The notes: generated from the sequence alone by a model not told the origin. Counted from the first letter of the stretch, positions 8,602-18,575 are shown. The stretch: DNA of 64,000 nucleotides from Cupriavidus agavae (GCF_004217045.1 NZ_SGXM01000003.1:248001-312000); one strand, 5' to 3'. A program made the numbers and translations.

Positions 8602-9783
8602 ATGCAAGACCACGTAGTCATCGTTTCTGCGGCACGCACCCCGATGGGCGCGTTTCAGAGTGAACTGAGCAGCCTCACGGCGCCGCAACTGGGCGCCGCC
8701 GCCATTCGCGCGGCCGTGGAGCGGGCCGGCCTCAAGCCGGAGCAGGTGCAGGAGGTCGTGTTCGGCTGCGTGCTGCCGGCCGGGCAGGGCCAGGCGCCGG
8801 CGCGCCAGGCGGCGCTCGGTGCGGGGCTGCCGCTGGACGTGGCATGCACCACGGTCAACAAGATGTGCGGGTCGGGCATGCGCGCGGCCATGAGCGTCCA
8901 TGACGGCCTGCTGGCCGGCTCGTTCGACATCGCCGTGGCCGGCGGCATGGAAAGCATGACCAACGCGCCCTACCTGATTCCGAAGGGCCGGGGCGGCTAC
9001 CGCATCGGCCACGGCATGATCTACGACCACATGATGCTCGACGGCCTGGAGGACGCCTACGAGAAGGGCCGTGCCATGGGCACCTTCGGCGAGGAGTGCG
9101 CGGCCAAGTACCAGTTCACGCGCGAACAGCAGGATGCGTTTGCGATGGAGTCGGTGCGCCGCGCGCAGCAGGCTACCGAGCAGGGCGATTTCCGCTGGGA
9201 GATCGTGCCGGTGACGGTGTCCGGCAAGGGCGGCGACACGGTGATCGACACCGATGAAGGCCCCCGCCGCATCAAGGTCGACAAGATTCCCTCGCTGAAG
9301 CCGGCGTTTGCGAAGGACGGCACGATCACTGCGGCATCCTCGTCGTCGATCAATGACGGCGCGGCCGCGCTGGTGATGATGCGCGAGTCCACGGCCCGCG
9401 CGCTGGGCCTGCAACCGCTGGCCCGCATGCTGGGCCACACCTCGCACGCGCAGGCGCCGGGCTGGTTCACCACCGCGCCGGTCGATGCGATCGCCAAGCT
9501 GTACCGCAAGCTCGACTGGACCAGCGACAGCGTGGACCTGTTCGAGATCAACGAGGCGTTTGCCGTGGTGCCGATGGCCGCCATGCACGACCTGAAGATT
9601 CCGCGCGACAAGGTCAACATCCACGGCGGTGCCTGCGCGCTGGGCCATCCGATCGGCGCCTCGGGTGCGCGCATCATGACCACGCTGATTGGCGCGCTGC
9701 GCAAGACCGGCGGCAAGCGCGGCGTGGCCAGCCTGTGTATCGGCGGCGGCGAAGCCACGGCGGTCGGTATCGAGATCGTCTGA
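8602..9783 (+). CDS. Acetyl-CoA C-acetyltransferase (thiolase)
   Basis: Thiolase of 393 residues catalysing condensation of two acetyl-CoA or thiolytic cleavage of acetoacetyl-CoA. The acyl-accepting cysteine is Cys89 in VNKMCGSGMRA; GGACALGHPIGASGAR carries the catalytic His and SLCIGGGEA the second Cys. The start at 8602 follows an AGGAG site; an in-frame ATG at 8560 would add a non-conserved stretch. It plausibly completes leucine degradation by splitting acetoacetyl-CoA. Confidence 0.93.
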   Translation: MQDHVVIVSAARTPMGAFQSELSSLTAPQLGAAAIRAAVERAGLKPEQVQEVVFGCVLPAGQGQAPARQAALGAGLPLDVACTTVNKMCGSGMRAAMSVHDGLLAGSFDIAVAGGMESMTNAPYLIPKGRGGYRIGHGMIYDHMMLDGLEDAYEKGRAMGTFGEECAAKYQFTREQQDAFAMESVRRAQQATEQGDFRWEIVPVTVSGKGGDTVIDTDEGPRRIKVDKIPSLKPAFAKDGTITAASSSSINDGAAALVMMRESTARALGLQPLARMLGHTSHAQAPGWFTTAPVDAIAKLYRKLDWTSDSVDLFEINEAFAVVPMAAMHDLKIPRDKVNIHGGACALGHPIGASGARIMTTLIGALRKTGGKRGVASLCIGGGEATAVGIEIV

Positions 9784-9820
9784 GCGCCGCCCGTCTCCAA
9801 CAATAACAAGGAGCTTCTCC

Positions 9821-10501
9821 ATGCCAACCGCTCTCGTTCTCGGTGCCTCGCGCGGACTGGGCCTTGAATTTGTCCGCCAGTATCGTGCCGATGGCTGGCG
9901 CGTGATAGCGGCGGCGCGCAGCGACGAAGGGGTCGAGGCGATCAAGGCGCTCGGCGCCGAGGCGCACAAGGTTGACCTGACCGATGCGGGCGCGGTGGCC
10001 GGGCTGGGCTGGAAACTCGATGGCGAGACCATCGACGTCGCGATCTACAACGCCGGCGTGATCGGCCCGCGCACCGAGGCCGCGCAGCCGGTGCCCCGGC
10101 AGGATTTCGACGCGGTGATGCACACCAACGTGCTGGGCCCGATGATGGCGCTGCCGTTGCTGCTGCCGTTCGTCGAGACCGGCAACCACGGACGCGGCGG
10201 CGTGCTGGCGGTTCTGTCTTCAAAGATGGGCAGCATCGGCGGCATGGAGAGCAACCGCGCCTGGATGTATCGCGTCAGCAAGGCCGCGGCCAATGCGGTG
10301 CTCAAGGCCGTGTCGCTCGATGCGCGCCACGCGATCTGCGTGGCGCTGCACCCGGGCTGGGTGCAGACCGACATGGGCGGGCCGCAGGCCGACCTCACGC
10401 CGCAGCAGAGCGTCAGCGGCATGCGCCGCACGCTGGCTGGCCTGACGCACAACGACAACGGCAGTTTCCACAACTACGACGGCACGCCGATTCCCTGGTA
10501 A
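9821..10501 (+). CDS. SDR-family oxidoreductase
   Basis: 226-residue short-chain dehydrogenase. LVLGASRGLGLEFV is the nucleotide-binding motif, IYNAGVI the NAG-like motif, and MYRVSKAAANAV holds Tyr and Lys of the active site. It resembles the C-factor/CsgA-like SDR subgroup. An AAGGAG site precedes the ATG. Same strand as the thiolase and acyl-CoA dehydrogenase genes, with gaps of 37 bp on each side, so probably in one transcript. Substrate unknown. Confidence 0.85.
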   Translation: MPTALVLGASRGLGLEFVRQYRADGWRVIAAARSDEGVEAIKALGAEAHKVDLTDAGAVAGLGWKLDGETIDVAIYNAGVIGPRTEAAQPVPRQDFDAVMHTNVLGPMMALPLLLPFVETGNHGRGGVLAVLSSKMGSIGGMESNRAWMYRVSKAAANAVLKAVSLDARHAICVALHPGWVQTDMGGPQADLTPQQSVSGMRRTLAGLTHNDNGSFHNYDGTPIPW

Positions 10502-10538
10502 AGGGCGCGCGCGTGCCGCGCAACGCGAGACAACGTTC

Positions 10539-11669
10539 ATGCTGCTGACCCCCGAACAGGAAATGATCCGCGACGCCGTGCGCCAGTTCGCGCAAGAGGT
10601 CATCGCGCCGCAGGCCGCGCAGTGGGACCGCGACAAGACTTTCCCGAAGGACGTGCATCGGGAGCTGGCGCGGCTCGGCGCCTACGGCGTCGCCGTGCCC
10701 GAGGACCTGGGCGGGGCCGGGCTCGATTACCTGTCGCTCGCGCTGATCCTGGAAGAGATCGCGGCCGGCGACGGCGGCACGTCCACGGTCATCAGCGTCA
10801 ACAACTGCCCGGTGTGCAGCATGCTGATGGCGTTCGCCAACGACGCGCAGAAACAGCAATGGCTGGTGCCGCTGGCGCGCGGCGAGATGCTCGGCGCGTT
10901 CTGCCTGACCGAGCCGCACGTGGGTTCCGATGCCTCGGCGTTGCGCACCACGGCCACGCGCGATGGCGACCACTATGTGCTGAACGGCGTGAAGCAGTTC
11001 ATCACCAGCGGCAAGCACGCCGACGTGGCCATTGTGATGGCCGTGACCGACAAGGCGGCCGGCAAGCGTGGCATCAGCGCCTTCCTGGTGCCGACGTCGA
11101 CGCCCGGCTACATCGTCGCGCGGCTGGAGGAGAAGCTGGGCCAGCATTCGTCGGACACCGCGCAGATCGTGTTCGAGAACTGCCGCATTCCGGCGGACTG
11201 CCTGCTCGGCGAGGAAGGGGCCGGGTACAAGATGGCGCTGTCGGGGCTGGAAGGCGGCCGCATCGGCATCGCCTCGCAAAGCATCGGCATGGCGCGCGCC
11301 GCGTTCGACGCCGCGCTGGCCTATGCGAAGGAGCGCGAGAGCTTCGGCCAGCCGCTGTTCCAGCACCAGGCCGTGCAGTTCCGGCTCGCGGACATGGCTA
11401 CGCAGATGGAGGTTGCCCGCCAGATGGTGTGGCACGCCGCGTCGCTCAAGGATGCCGGCCGGCCCTGCCTGAAAGAGGCCGCGATGGCCAAGCTGTTCGC
11501 CAGCGAGATGGCCGAGCGGGTGTGCTCGGACGCCATCCAGGTGTTCGGCGGATACGGATATGTGAACGATTTCCCGGTCGAGCGAATCTATCGGGATGTG
11601 CGCGTGTGCCAGATCTACGAGGGCACCAGCGACATCCAGAAGATCCTGATCGCCCGTGCGCTTGGCTGA
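10539..11669 (+). CDS. Acyl-CoA dehydrogenase (short-chain type)
   Basis: 376-residue FAD enzyme oxidising an acyl-CoA to a 2-enoyl-CoA. GAFCLTEPHVGSDASAL and FGGYGYVNDFPVERIYRD are family signatures. The catalytic base is the Glu of YEGTSDIQKILIAR near residue 363, the position used by short- and medium-chain and methyl-branched enzymes, unlike LiuA. A role on 2-methylbutyryl- or isobutyryl-CoA is possible given the context but not proven. Confidence 0.9.
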   Translation: MLLTPEQEMIRDAVRQFAQEVIAPQAAQWDRDKTFPKDVHRELARLGAYGVAVPEDLGGAGLDYLSLALILEEIAAGDGGTSTVISVNNCPVCSMLMAFANDAQKQQWLVPLARGEMLGAFCLTEPHVGSDASALRTTATRDGDHYVLNGVKQFITSGKHADVAIVMAVTDKAAGKRGISAFLVPTSTPGYIVARLEEKLGQHSSDTAQIVFENCRIPADCLLGEEGAGYKMALSGLEGGRIGIASQSIGMARAAFDAALAYAKERESFGQPLFQHQAVQFRLADMATQMEVARQMVWHAASLKDAGRPCLKEAAMAKLFASEMAERVCSDAIQVFGGYGYVNDFPVERIYRDVRVCQIYEGTSDIQKILIARALG

Positions 11670-11709
11670 CGCAATACCCCTGAAACCCGAAACCGGAGCC
11701 TCACCCGCG

Positions 11710-12369
11710 ATGACCGCCCCCATCGATTTCTATTTCGATTTCTCCTCGCCCTACGGCTATTTCGCCAGCACGCGCATCGACGAGATAGCGCGCAAGTACG
11801 GGCGCGGCGTGCAGTGGCATCCGATCCTGCTGGGCGTGGTGTTCAAGACCACGGGCTCGGCGCCGCTGCCATCGATTCCGCTCAAGGGCGAGTACTGCTG
11901 GCGCGATTTCGAGCGCACCGCGGCGTTCCACGGCATCGAGTACAAGCGCCCCACGCACTTCCCGCTGCCGACCCAGCACGCGGCCCGCGCAACGCTGTGG
12001 CTGCAGAACCATCGCGGCGGCGACCTGGCCACCGCGTTCGCCAAGGCCGTCTACCGCGCGCTGTTCGTCGACGACATCAACATTGCCGAGCCCGCCGAGC
12101 TGGCGAAGCTGGCCGAAGGGCTTGGCATCGATCCCGTTGCGCTGAACGAAGGCGCCACGAGCTACCAGATCAAGGACCAGCTCAAGGCCGAGGTCGATGT
12201 GGCGCTGGCCAAGGGCGTGTTTGGCTCGCCCTTCGTCATCATCGACGGTGAACCGTTCTGGGGCTTCGACCGGTTCGACCAGGTGGAAGCCTATCTGAAA
12301 AGCCTGCGGCAGCCGGAACTGCGCGCCGTTGGCGGTAACGACATCCTGAAGGAAAAGAAACCCGCATGA
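11710..12369 (+). CDS. 2-hydroxychromene-2-carboxylate isomerase-like (DsbA/GST-kappa fold) protein
   Basis: 219-residue thioredoxin-fold protein of the DsbA/GST-kappa superfamily. FYFDFSSPYGYFAST replaces the CxxC of true DsbA with the Ser of the isomerase family, and FGSPFVIIDGEPFWGFDR is the characteristic C-terminal region. Known members isomerise 2-hydroxychromene-2-carboxylate in naphthalene degradation, but many act on unknown glutathione-linked substrates. Stop overlaps the next start (ATGA). Confidence 0.85.
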   Translation: MTAPIDFYFDFSSPYGYFASTRIDEIARKYGRGVQWHPILLGVVFKTTGSAPLPSIPLKGEYCWRDFERTAAFHGIEYKRPTHFPLPTQHAARATLWLQNHRGGDLATAFAKAVYRALFVDDINIAEPAELAKLAEGLGIDPVALNEGATSYQIKDQLKAEVDVALAKGVFGSPFVIIDGEPFWGFDRFDQVEAYLKSLRQPELRAVGGNDILKEKKPA

Positions 12370-13046
12370 CCGCAGCAACCCCGTCCGCCCGCTTTGATTG
12401 CGTGATCTTCGACTGTGACGGCGTGCTCGTCGACAGCGAGCCGATCGTCCACCGCCTGCTGAACCGCGTGCTCAACGAACTGGGCATCGTGATCACGCTG
12501 GAGGAATCCACGCGCTGGTTCCTGGGCCGCGCGGTCAAGGACGAACTCGGCAACATCGAGGCCCGCCTGGGCCGCCCGCTGCCCGAGAACTTCCTGTCGG
12601 ACTGGTTCGTGCGCCGCAACGCCACGCTGCAGGCCGAACTGGAAGCCGTGCCGTACATCCGCCAGGCCATCGAGGCGATCAAGGCGCGCGGGCTGCCCGT
12701 CTGCGTGGCGTCGGGCGCGGACCGCATCAAGGTCAAGCTGCAGCTCAACCATACGGGGCTGATCGACCTGTTTGTCGACGATGACCGCGAGCACATCTTC
12801 TCGTCGACCGAAGTCGAGCGCACCAAGCCCGCGCCGGACGTCTACCTGCTGGCCGCGCGCACCATGGGCGTGGACCCGGCACGCTGCGCCGTGGTCGAGG
12901 ATAGCCCGACTGGCACCACGGCGGGCGTGGCGGCGGGGATGACCGTATTCGGCTACGCCGCGCTCAATTCGCCCGATGAACTGCGCGCAGCCGGGGCCAA
13001 CACCATCTTCGCGGACATGCGCGACCTGCCGGAGCTGATCGGATGA
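12366..13046 (+). CDS. HAD-family phosphatase
   Basis: 226-residue HAD hydrolase with motif I FDCDGVLVDSEP (nucleophile and acid/base Asp), a helical cap, motif II VASGAD, and motifs III/IV KPAPDVYLLA and VVEDSPTGTTAG. It resembles beta-phosphoglucomutase-like sugar phosphatases. It overlaps both neighbours by 4 bp, so it belongs to a coupled trio with the isomerase-like and YchJ genes. Substrate not assigned. Confidence 0.88.
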   Translation: MTAATPSARFDCVIFDCDGVLVDSEPIVHRLLNRVLNELGIVITLEESTRWFLGRAVKDELGNIEARLGRPLPENFLSDWFVRRNATLQAELEAVPYIRQAIEAIKARGLPVCVASGADRIKVKLQLNHTGLIDLFVDDDREHIFSSTEVERTKPAPDVYLLAARTMGVDPARCAVVEDSPTGTTAGVAAGMTVFGYAALNSPDELRAAGANTIFADMRDLPELIG

Positions 13047-13468
13047 CGAAAAAGCGCGCCGCCAACGCCGCCGCCGATGCCTGCCCGTGCGGCAACGGTC
13101 CCTATGCGAGCTGCTGCGGCCGCTTCCATCGCGGCGAAGCGACACCGGCCACGGCCGAGGCGCTGATGCGCTCGCGCTACAGCGCCTACGTGCTCGGTGA
13201 CGCCGGGTGGCTGCGCCAGACCTGGTACGCCTCGAATTGCCCGGAAGACCTGTCGTTCGACAGCGGCACGCGCTGGCTCGGGCTGGCCGTCAAGTCGCAC
13301 GCGCAGCAGGACGACACCCACGCCACGGTGCAGTTCGTGGCGCGCTACAAGGTGGGCGGCCGCGCGCATCGCCTGGAAGAACTGAGCCGCTTCGTCTTCG
13401 AACCGCGCGAGCCCGGCACCCCGGCGCGCTGGCTCTACGTCGATGGCGAGGTGAAGGACCAGGACTGA
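13043..13468 (+). CDS. YchJ/UPF0225-family protein with SEC-C-like zinc motif
   Basis: 141-residue protein. The N-terminal CPCGNGPYASCCGRFH is a SEC-C-type zinc-binding motif, followed by the YchJ core (EALMRSRYSAYVLGD, SHAQQDDTHATVQFVARYKVGGR). Function of the family is not established. ATG overlaps the HAD gene stop by 4 bp. Confidence 0.88.
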   Translation: MTKKRAANAAADACPCGNGPYASCCGRFHRGEATPATAEALMRSRYSAYVLGDAGWLRQTWYASNCPEDLSFDSGTRWLGLAVKSHAQQDDTHATVQFVARYKVGGRAHRLEELSRFVFEPREPGTPARWLYVDGEVKDQD

Positions 13469-13538
13469 ACAACGCAGCACCGCAGTACCGCAGCACCGGC
13501 AGAAGCAGGCAACGTAGAAAGCATTCACAGGAAGAGAC

Positions 13539-15146
13539 ATGCCCACGCTGGAAACCAAACTGAACGCGCGCTCCGAATCGTTCAAGGCCAACGCCGAGTC
13601 AATGCAGGCACTCGTGGCCGACCTGCGCCAGAAGATCTCGAAGCTGGCCGAGGGCGGCGGCGAGGACGCACGCAACAAGCACCTGGGGCGCGGCAAGCTG
13701 CTGCCCCGCGACCGCGTACAGCAGTTGCTCGATCCGGGCACGCCGTTCCTCGAACTGTCGCAACTGGCCGCGTACGAGATGTATGACGATGCCGCGCCCG
13801 GCGCGGGCATCATCACCGGCATCGGCCGCGTGGCCGGGCAGGAGTGCGTGATCGTCTGCAACGACGCCACGGTCAAGGGCGGCACCTACTACCCGATGAC
13901 GGTCAAGAAGCACCTGCGCGCGCAGGAGATTGCCGAGCAGAACAACCTGCCGTGCATCTACCTCGTGGATTCCGGCGGCGCCAACCTGCCGAACCAGGAT
14001 GACGTGTTCCCGGACCGCGACCACTTCGGCCGTATCTTCTACAACCAGGCCAACCTGTCGGCCAAGGGCATCCCGCAGATCGCCGTGGTGATGGGGTCAT
14101 GTACCGCCGGTGGCGCCTATGTGCCGGCGATGAGCGACGAGTCGATCATCGTCAAGAACCAGGGCACGATTTTCCTGGGCGGCCCGCCGCTGGTGAAGGC
14201 CGCCACGGGCGAGGAAGTCAGCGCCGAAGACCTCGGCGGCGCCGATGTGCACACGCGCCTGTCGGGCGTGGCCGACTACTTTGCGCAGAACGACCATCAC
14301 GCGCTGAGCCTGGCGCGCAACATCGTCCAGCACCTGAACCGCCGCAAGCCGGACCAGATCCGCCTGCATGCGCCGCAGGAGCCGCTGTATCCGGTGGAAG
14401 AGCTGTACGGCGTGATCCCCACCGATACGCGCAAGCCCTACGACGTGCGCGAGGTGATCGCCCGCGTGGTCGACGGCTCCGAGTTCGACGAGTTCAAGGC
14501 GCGCTACGGCACCACGCTGGTGTGCGGCTTTGCGCGGATCTGGGGTTACCCGGTCGGCATCATCGCCAACAACGGCATCCTGTTCTCGGAGTCGGCGCTC
14601 AAGGGCGCGCACTTCATCGAGCTGTGCTGCCAGCGCAAGATCCCGCTGGTGTTCCTGCAGAACATCACGGGCTTCATGGTGGGCCGCAAGTACGAGAATG
14701 AAGGCATCGCCCGCAACGGCGCCAAGATGGTGACGGCGGTGGCCACGGCGCAGGTGCCGAAGTTCACGGTCATCATCGGCGGCTCGTTCGGTGCCGGCAA
14801 CTACGGCATGTGCGGCCGCGCGTACTCGCCGCGCTTCCTGTGGATGTGGCCGAACGCGCGGATTTCGGTGATGGGCGGCGAGCAGGCGGCCAGTGTGCTG
14901 GCCACGGTGCGCCGCGACGGCCTCGAGGCGAAAGGCGGGCAGTGGGGCGCGGACGAGGAAGAAGCGTTCAAGTCGCCGATCCGCGACCAGTACGAGCGCC
15001 AGGGCCATCCGTACTACGCCAGCGCGCGGCTCTGGGACGATGGCGTCATCGACCCGGCGCAGACGCGCACGGTACTGGGCCTGGGCCTGTCCGCCAGCCT
15101 CAATGCGCCGATCGGCGACATGAAGTTCGGCGTGTTCCGCATGTAG
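13539..15146 (+). CDS. liuB: 3-methylcrotonyl-CoA carboxylase, carboxyltransferase (beta) subunit
   Basis: 535-residue carboxyltransferase subunit that moves CO2 from biotin to 3-methylcrotonyl-CoA. Crotonase-like two-domain architecture with [29 protein letters not shown] and [12 protein letters not shown], all typical of MccB. Its partner, the biotin-carrying alpha subunit LiuD, lies 6.5 kb downstream at 21660; the two are usually closer. An AGGAAGAG site precedes the start. Confidence 0.94.
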   Translation: MPTLETKLNARSESFKANAESMQALVADLRQKISKLAEGGGEDARNKHLGRGKLLPRDRVQQLLDPGTPFLELSQLAAYEMYDDAAPGAGIITGIGRVAGQECVIVCNDATVKGGTYYPMTVKKHLRAQEIAEQNNLPCIYLVDSGGANLPNQDDVFPDRDHFGRIFYNQANLSAKGIPQIAVVMGSCTAGGAYVPAMSDESIIVKNQGTIFLGGPPLVKAATGEEVSAEDLGGADVHTRLSGVADYFAQNDHHALSLARNIVQHLNRRKPDQIRLHAPQEPLYPVEELYGVIPTDTRKPYDVREVIARVVDGSEFDEFKARYGTTLVCGFARIWGYPVGIIANNGILFSESALKGAHFIELCCQRKIPLVFLQNITGFMVGRKYENEGIARNGAKMVTAVATAQVPKFTVIIGGSFGAGNYGMCGRAYSPRFLWMWPNARISVMGGEQAASVLATVRRDGLEAKGGQWGADEEEAFKSPIRDQYERQGHPYYASARLWDDGVIDPAQTRTVLGLGLSASLNAPIGDMKFGVFRM

Positions 15147-15179
15147 TCATTTTTCGAGCGAAGAAGGTTGGTTGCCGTG

Positions 15180-16100
15180 ATGTCCCGTGTCGTTTCCACT
15201 GCCCTCGGTTTCACGCTGGCTGCGCTTGGCGGCATCGCGTGGTGCGGCCATGCGCTTGCGCAGGCGGTGCTGCCGCAGCATGCCGTGGAGCAGGTGGTGA
15301 TGCTGCCCAAGACGGGGCCGGACCGGACCATCAACCTTGAAACGACGATCTTCCGGCCGGCGGGCGCGGGGCCGTTCCCGCTGGTGGTGATCAACCACGG
15401 CAAGTCGCCGGGCAAGCCGGCCTACCAGGGCCGCGCCCGGTTCGAGGCACAGACGGCCGAGTTCCTGCGGCGCGGCTACGCGGTGGCGCTGCCGATGCGC
15501 CAGGGCTTCTCGAAATCGGGCGGCATCTATGCGGGTGGCGGGTGCGACTTCCATGCCAACGGGATGAAGCAGGCCGAGGACGTGGTGGCGGCGCTCGACT
15601 ACCTGGTGCAGCGACCGTATGTGGACCCGACCCGCATCGTGGTGCTGGGGCAGTCGTATGGCGGGTTGTCGACCATGGCACTGGCGACCATCGGCTATCC
15701 GGGCGTGCTCGGCGTGGTGAACTTCGCCGGCGGCCTGCGCAACGAGAAGTGCGCCGGATGGGAGAACAGCCTGATCGATGCGTTCGGCGAGTACGGGCGC
15801 AGCGCGCAGTACCCGTCGCTGTGGATCTACGGCGACAACGACAGCTTCTGGCCATGGCCACTGCCCGAGCGCATGTTCAACCACTACAAGGCGCAGGCGA
15901 AGGGCGTGGCGGCCGATGCGCGCTTCGTCGACATGGGCGAGTTCGACGGCGACTCGCACAAGCTGTTCAGCAGCCGCAAGGGCCTGGCGCTGTGGCTACC
16001 CGAAGTGGGCGCGTTTTTCCGCCATCTGGGCTTGCCGTTCGACGAAGTGCCCGAGCGGGGCAACCCCGCCGCGACGCGCGCCGCCGAACAGGCTTCCTGA
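15180..16100 (+). CDS. Secreted alpha/beta hydrolase (dienelactone-hydrolase-like)
   Basis: 306-residue protein with a signal peptide (MSRVVSTALGFTLAALGGIAWCGHALA). The alpha/beta fold shows VVINHGKSP, the nucleophile elbow GQSYGGLSTMA (Ser) and late Asp/His candidates YGDNDSFW and DGDSHKL. The ATG at 15180 has AAGAAGG upstream and gives a proper signal peptide; a TTG at 15168 is the alternative. Position between liuB and liuC suggests co-transcription, but no step of leucine catabolism needs a periplasmic hydrolase. Confidence 0.83.
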   Translation: MSRVVSTALGFTLAALGGIAWCGHALAQAVLPQHAVEQVVMLPKTGPDRTINLETTIFRPAGAGPFPLVVINHGKSPGKPAYQGRARFEAQTAEFLRRGYAVALPMRQGFSKSGGIYAGGGCDFHANGMKQAEDVVAALDYLVQRPYVDPTRIVVLGQSYGGLSTMALATIGYPGVLGVVNFAGGLRNEKCAGWENSLIDAFGEYGRSAQYPSLWIYGDNDSFWPWPLPERMFNHYKAQAKGVAADARFVDMGEFDGDSHKLFSSRKGLALWLPEVGAFFRHLGLPFDEVPERGNPAATRAAEQAS

Positions 16101-16124
16101 CAATCATTCGATCCTGGAGCAGAC

Positions 16125-16910
16125 ATGCAATTCACCACGCTGACGGTCACGGCCGAACGCCACCTCGCCACGATCACCCTGAACCGGCCCGAGGTGCGCA
16201 ACGCATTCAACGAGACAGTCATTGCCGAGCTGACCGGCGCCTTCCGCGCGCTGGGCGATACGCCCGAGGTGCGCGCCATCGTGCTGACGGGCAACGGCCC
16301 GGCGTTCTGCGCGGGCGCCGACCTGAACTGGATGAAGAAGATGGCCGGCTACTCGGACGACGAGAACCGTGCCGATGCGCTCACGCTGGCGCAGATGCTC
16401 CACACGGTCTGGTCGTGCCCCAAGCCCGTGATCGCGCGCGTGCAGGGCGACACCTACGCCGGCGGCATGGGGCTGGTGGCCGCCTGCGATATCGCCGTGG
16501 CGGTGGAGTCGGCGCACTTCTGCCTGTCGGAGGCCAGGCTGGGGCTGCTGCCCGCGACCATCAGCCCCTACGTGATCCGGGCGATGGGCGAACAGGCGTC
16601 GCGCCGCTATTTCATCACGGCCGAGCGCTTCGACGCGGCCGAGGCGCTGCGGCTCGGCTTCGTCCACGCCGTGACCACGCCTCAGGCACTGGACGAGAAG
16701 GTGGCCGAGATCGCCGCCACGCTGATCGGCAACAGCCCCAACGCCGTGCGCGAGAGCAAGCGGCTGGTTCAGGAAGTGTCGGGACGCGAGATCGATGGCG
16801 ACCTGCTGGCGGATACGGCAAACCGGATTGCGGCGATCCGGGCGTCGGAAGAGGGCAAGGAAGGCGTGCGGTCGTTCCTGGAAAAGCGGGCGGCGGCTTG
16901 GAAGGTTTGA
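16125..16910 (+). CDS. liuC: Methylglutaconyl-CoA hydratase (enoyl-CoA hydratase family)
   Basis: 261-residue crotonase-fold protein. Oxyanion-hole segments ILTGNGPAFCAGADLNWMK and GDTYAGGMGLVAACDIAV are present, and the SEARLGLLPATISPYV segment is typical of methylglutaconyl-CoA hydratases. It hydrates 3-methylglutaconyl-CoA to HMG-CoA, substrate of LiuE. The set liuB-C-D-E is therefore complete in the window. Confidence 0.9.
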   Translation: MQFTTLTVTAERHLATITLNRPEVRNAFNETVIAELTGAFRALGDTPEVRAIVLTGNGPAFCAGADLNWMKKMAGYSDDENRADALTLAQMLHTVWSCPKPVIARVQGDTYAGGMGLVAACDIAVAVESAHFCLSEARLGLLPATISPYVIRAMGEQASRRYFITAERFDAAEALRLGFVHAVTTPQALDEKVAEIAATLIGNSPNAVRESKRLVQEVSGREIDGDLLADTANRIAAIRASEEGKEGVRSFLEKRAAAWKV

Positions 16911-17070
16911 GAGTGCTTTGATTCCACCCCTGGTGGGGAAAAAATATGCCCGGAGTTAGCCGCCAAACGCCCCATCCAAGTGACACACAAACCACGAACG
17001 CCCACAACTTCGCGCTTCCTCTTGTAACCCGTCGATAAACCTCGGCCCCCTCCCAATTTGCCAATCAACG

Positions 17071-17166
17071 ATGGACCTTCCTACCATGAGCTTCCCCAAA
17101 GCCAACACCGCCCGGCACGCATCGCCGGCGGGGCGGCTCATGGCAATTCCAAGGAGGGTCCATTGA
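17071..17166 (+). other. Possible leader ORF overlapping the bioA start
   Basis: A 31-codon frame opens at ATG 17071 (in-frame ATGs also at 17086 and 17140) and stops at TGA 17164-17166, overlapping the proposed bioA TTG start (17163-17165) in a TTGA arrangement. No strong ribosome binding site precedes any of the ATGs. If translated, ribosomes would cross and open the hairpin that masks the bioA site and would end at its start codon. Confidence 0.35.
17072..17162 (+). promoter_or_regulatory. Long hairpin masking the bioA ribosome binding site
   Basis: In RNA, 17072-17081 (TGGACCTTCC) pairs over ten positions with 17153-17162 (GGAGGGTCCA; nine Watson-Crick pairs and one G-U), burying most of the AAGGAGGG site and the bases just before the TTG start. 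A second perfect 8-bp stem lies inside: CCATGAGC 17084-17091 with GCTCATGG 17136-17143. The apical part contains a CCGGC/GCCGG stem. Translational control of bioA is inferred. Confidence 0.6.
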
Positions 17167-18575
17167 CACATCCTGTCCCCCAGACACCGCCAGGCGATAC
17201 CACGCTTGCGGCACGCAGCCAGCGCGCCGTGTGGCATCCCTGCACGCGCCTGCGGCCCGACGCGGCCGCCAACGAGCCGCCGCTGGCCATCGCCAGTGGT
17301 GAAGGACCGTGGCTGGTCGATACCGAAGGCCGCCGCTATTTCGATGCCATCAGTTCGTGGTGGGTCAACCTGTTCGGCCACGCCAATCCGCGCATCAATG
17401 CGGCGCTGATGGCGCAACTGCAGACACTGGAACACGTGATGCTGGCCGGCTGCACGCACGCGCCGGCCGTGGAGTTGGCCGAGCGGCTGTCCGCGCTGAC
17501 CGGCCACGCGCTCGGCAACGCCTTCTACGCCTCGGACGGCGCTTCGGCGGTCGAGATCGCGCTGAAGATGAGCTTTCACTACTGGCGGAACACCGGGCTC
17601 GCCGCCAAGCGCGAGTTCGTGTGCCTGCGCCATGGCTACCACGGCGAAACGGTTGGCGCGCTGGCCGTGACCGATGTCGAGATCTTCCGCGACGCCTACG
17701 ACCCGCTCACGCGGCGCGCCCATGTGGTGATGTCGCCCGACGCGCGTCAGGCCGCGGGCGGCGAGACGGCGGCCGATGTCGCCACGCGCGCCCTGGCCGA
17801 ACTCGAAGCCCTGCTGCGTGACCGCGCGGGCCAGATCGCCGCGCTGATCGTCGAGCCGCTGGTACAGGGCGCCGCCGGCATGGCGATGTACGATCCTTCG
17901 TACCTGGACGGCGCGCGGGCGCTGTGCGACCGCTACCGTGTCCACCTGATCGCCGACGAGATCGCGGTGGGCTGCGGCCGTACCGGCACGTTCTTCGCCT
18001 GGGAGCAGACGCGCGATGGCGAGGCGGTGCCCGCGCACGCGTGGCCTGACTTCCTGTGCCTGTCGAAGGGCATCACCGGCGGCTACCTGCCGCTGTCGCT
18101 CGTGCTGTCGCGCCCCGAGATCCAGCGTGCGTTCGTGGCCGACGATATCGCGCGCAGCTTCCTGCATTCGCACTCGTACACAGGCAATCCGCTGGCCTGC
18201 CGCGCCGCGCTCGCCACGCTCGACCTGTTCGGGCAGGACGACGTGCTGGCCCGCAACCACGACCGCGCACAATGGCTGGCCGGGGCCATGGCCGCCATTG
18301 CCGCCGATCCGCGCGTGGGCAACGTCCGCCAGCGCGGCCTGATCTGGGCGGCCGATGTCGATGCCGACGCAGCCGGGCCCGACTTCGCGGCCCGCTTCCA
18401 TCTTGCCGCGCGCGAACACGGCGTGCTGGCGCGGCCCATCGGCAACACGCTGTACGTGATGCCCCCGTACGTCTTTGACGCCGCGTTGGCCAACTGGCTG
18501 GGCGGGCAGTTGCTGTCGACGCTGCACGCGGTCATCGGCCCGGTAACTGGAGAGGAGGTCCGCCATGCTGCTTGA
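17163..18575 (+). CDS. bioA: Adenosylmethionine-8-amino-7-oxononanoate aminotransferase
   Basis: PLP enzyme making 7,8-diaminopelargonate from KAPA with S-adenosylmethionine as amino donor. 470 residues from the proposed TTG start: [10 protein letters not shown] near the N-terminus, [13 protein letters not shown], the PLP-phosphate region [32 protein letters not shown], and [15 protein letters not shown] with the Schiff-base lysine. TTG at 17163 is chosen because AAGGAGGG lies five bases before it and earlier starts are not supported. First gene of bioAFDB; it overlaps bioF by 11 bp. Confidence 0.92.
   Translation: MTHPVPQTPPGDTTLAARSQRAVWHPCTRLRPDAAANEPPLAIASGEGPWLVDTEGRRYFDAISSWWVNLFGHANPRINAALMAQLQTLEHVMLAGCTHAPAVELAERLSALTGHALGNAFYASDGASAVEIALKMSFHYWRNTGLAAKREFVCLRHGYHGETVGALAVTDVEIFRDAYDPLTRRAHVVMSPDARQAAGGETAADVATRALAELEALLRDRAGQIAALIVEPLVQGAAGMAMYDPSYLDGARALCDRYRVHLIADEIAVGCGRTGTFFAWEQTRDGEAVPAHAWPDFLCLSKGITGGYLPLSLVLSRPEIQRAFVADDIARSFLHSHSYTGNPLACRAALATLDLFGQDDVLARNHDRAQWLAGAMAAIAADPRVGNVRQRGLIWAADVDADAAGPDFAARFHLAAREHGVLARPIGNTLYVMPPYVFDAALANWLGGQLLSTLHAVIGPVTGEEVRHAA

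Noticed and set aside
8413-10032. A 539-codon minus-strand frame over the thiolase gene
   Set aside because: Shadow of the thiolase coding frame; no recognisable domain.
17022-17029. TTGTAACC as a left half of a BirA operator before bioA
   Set aside because: The right half (GGTTTACAA) is absent at the required distance, so only a chance half-site is seen.
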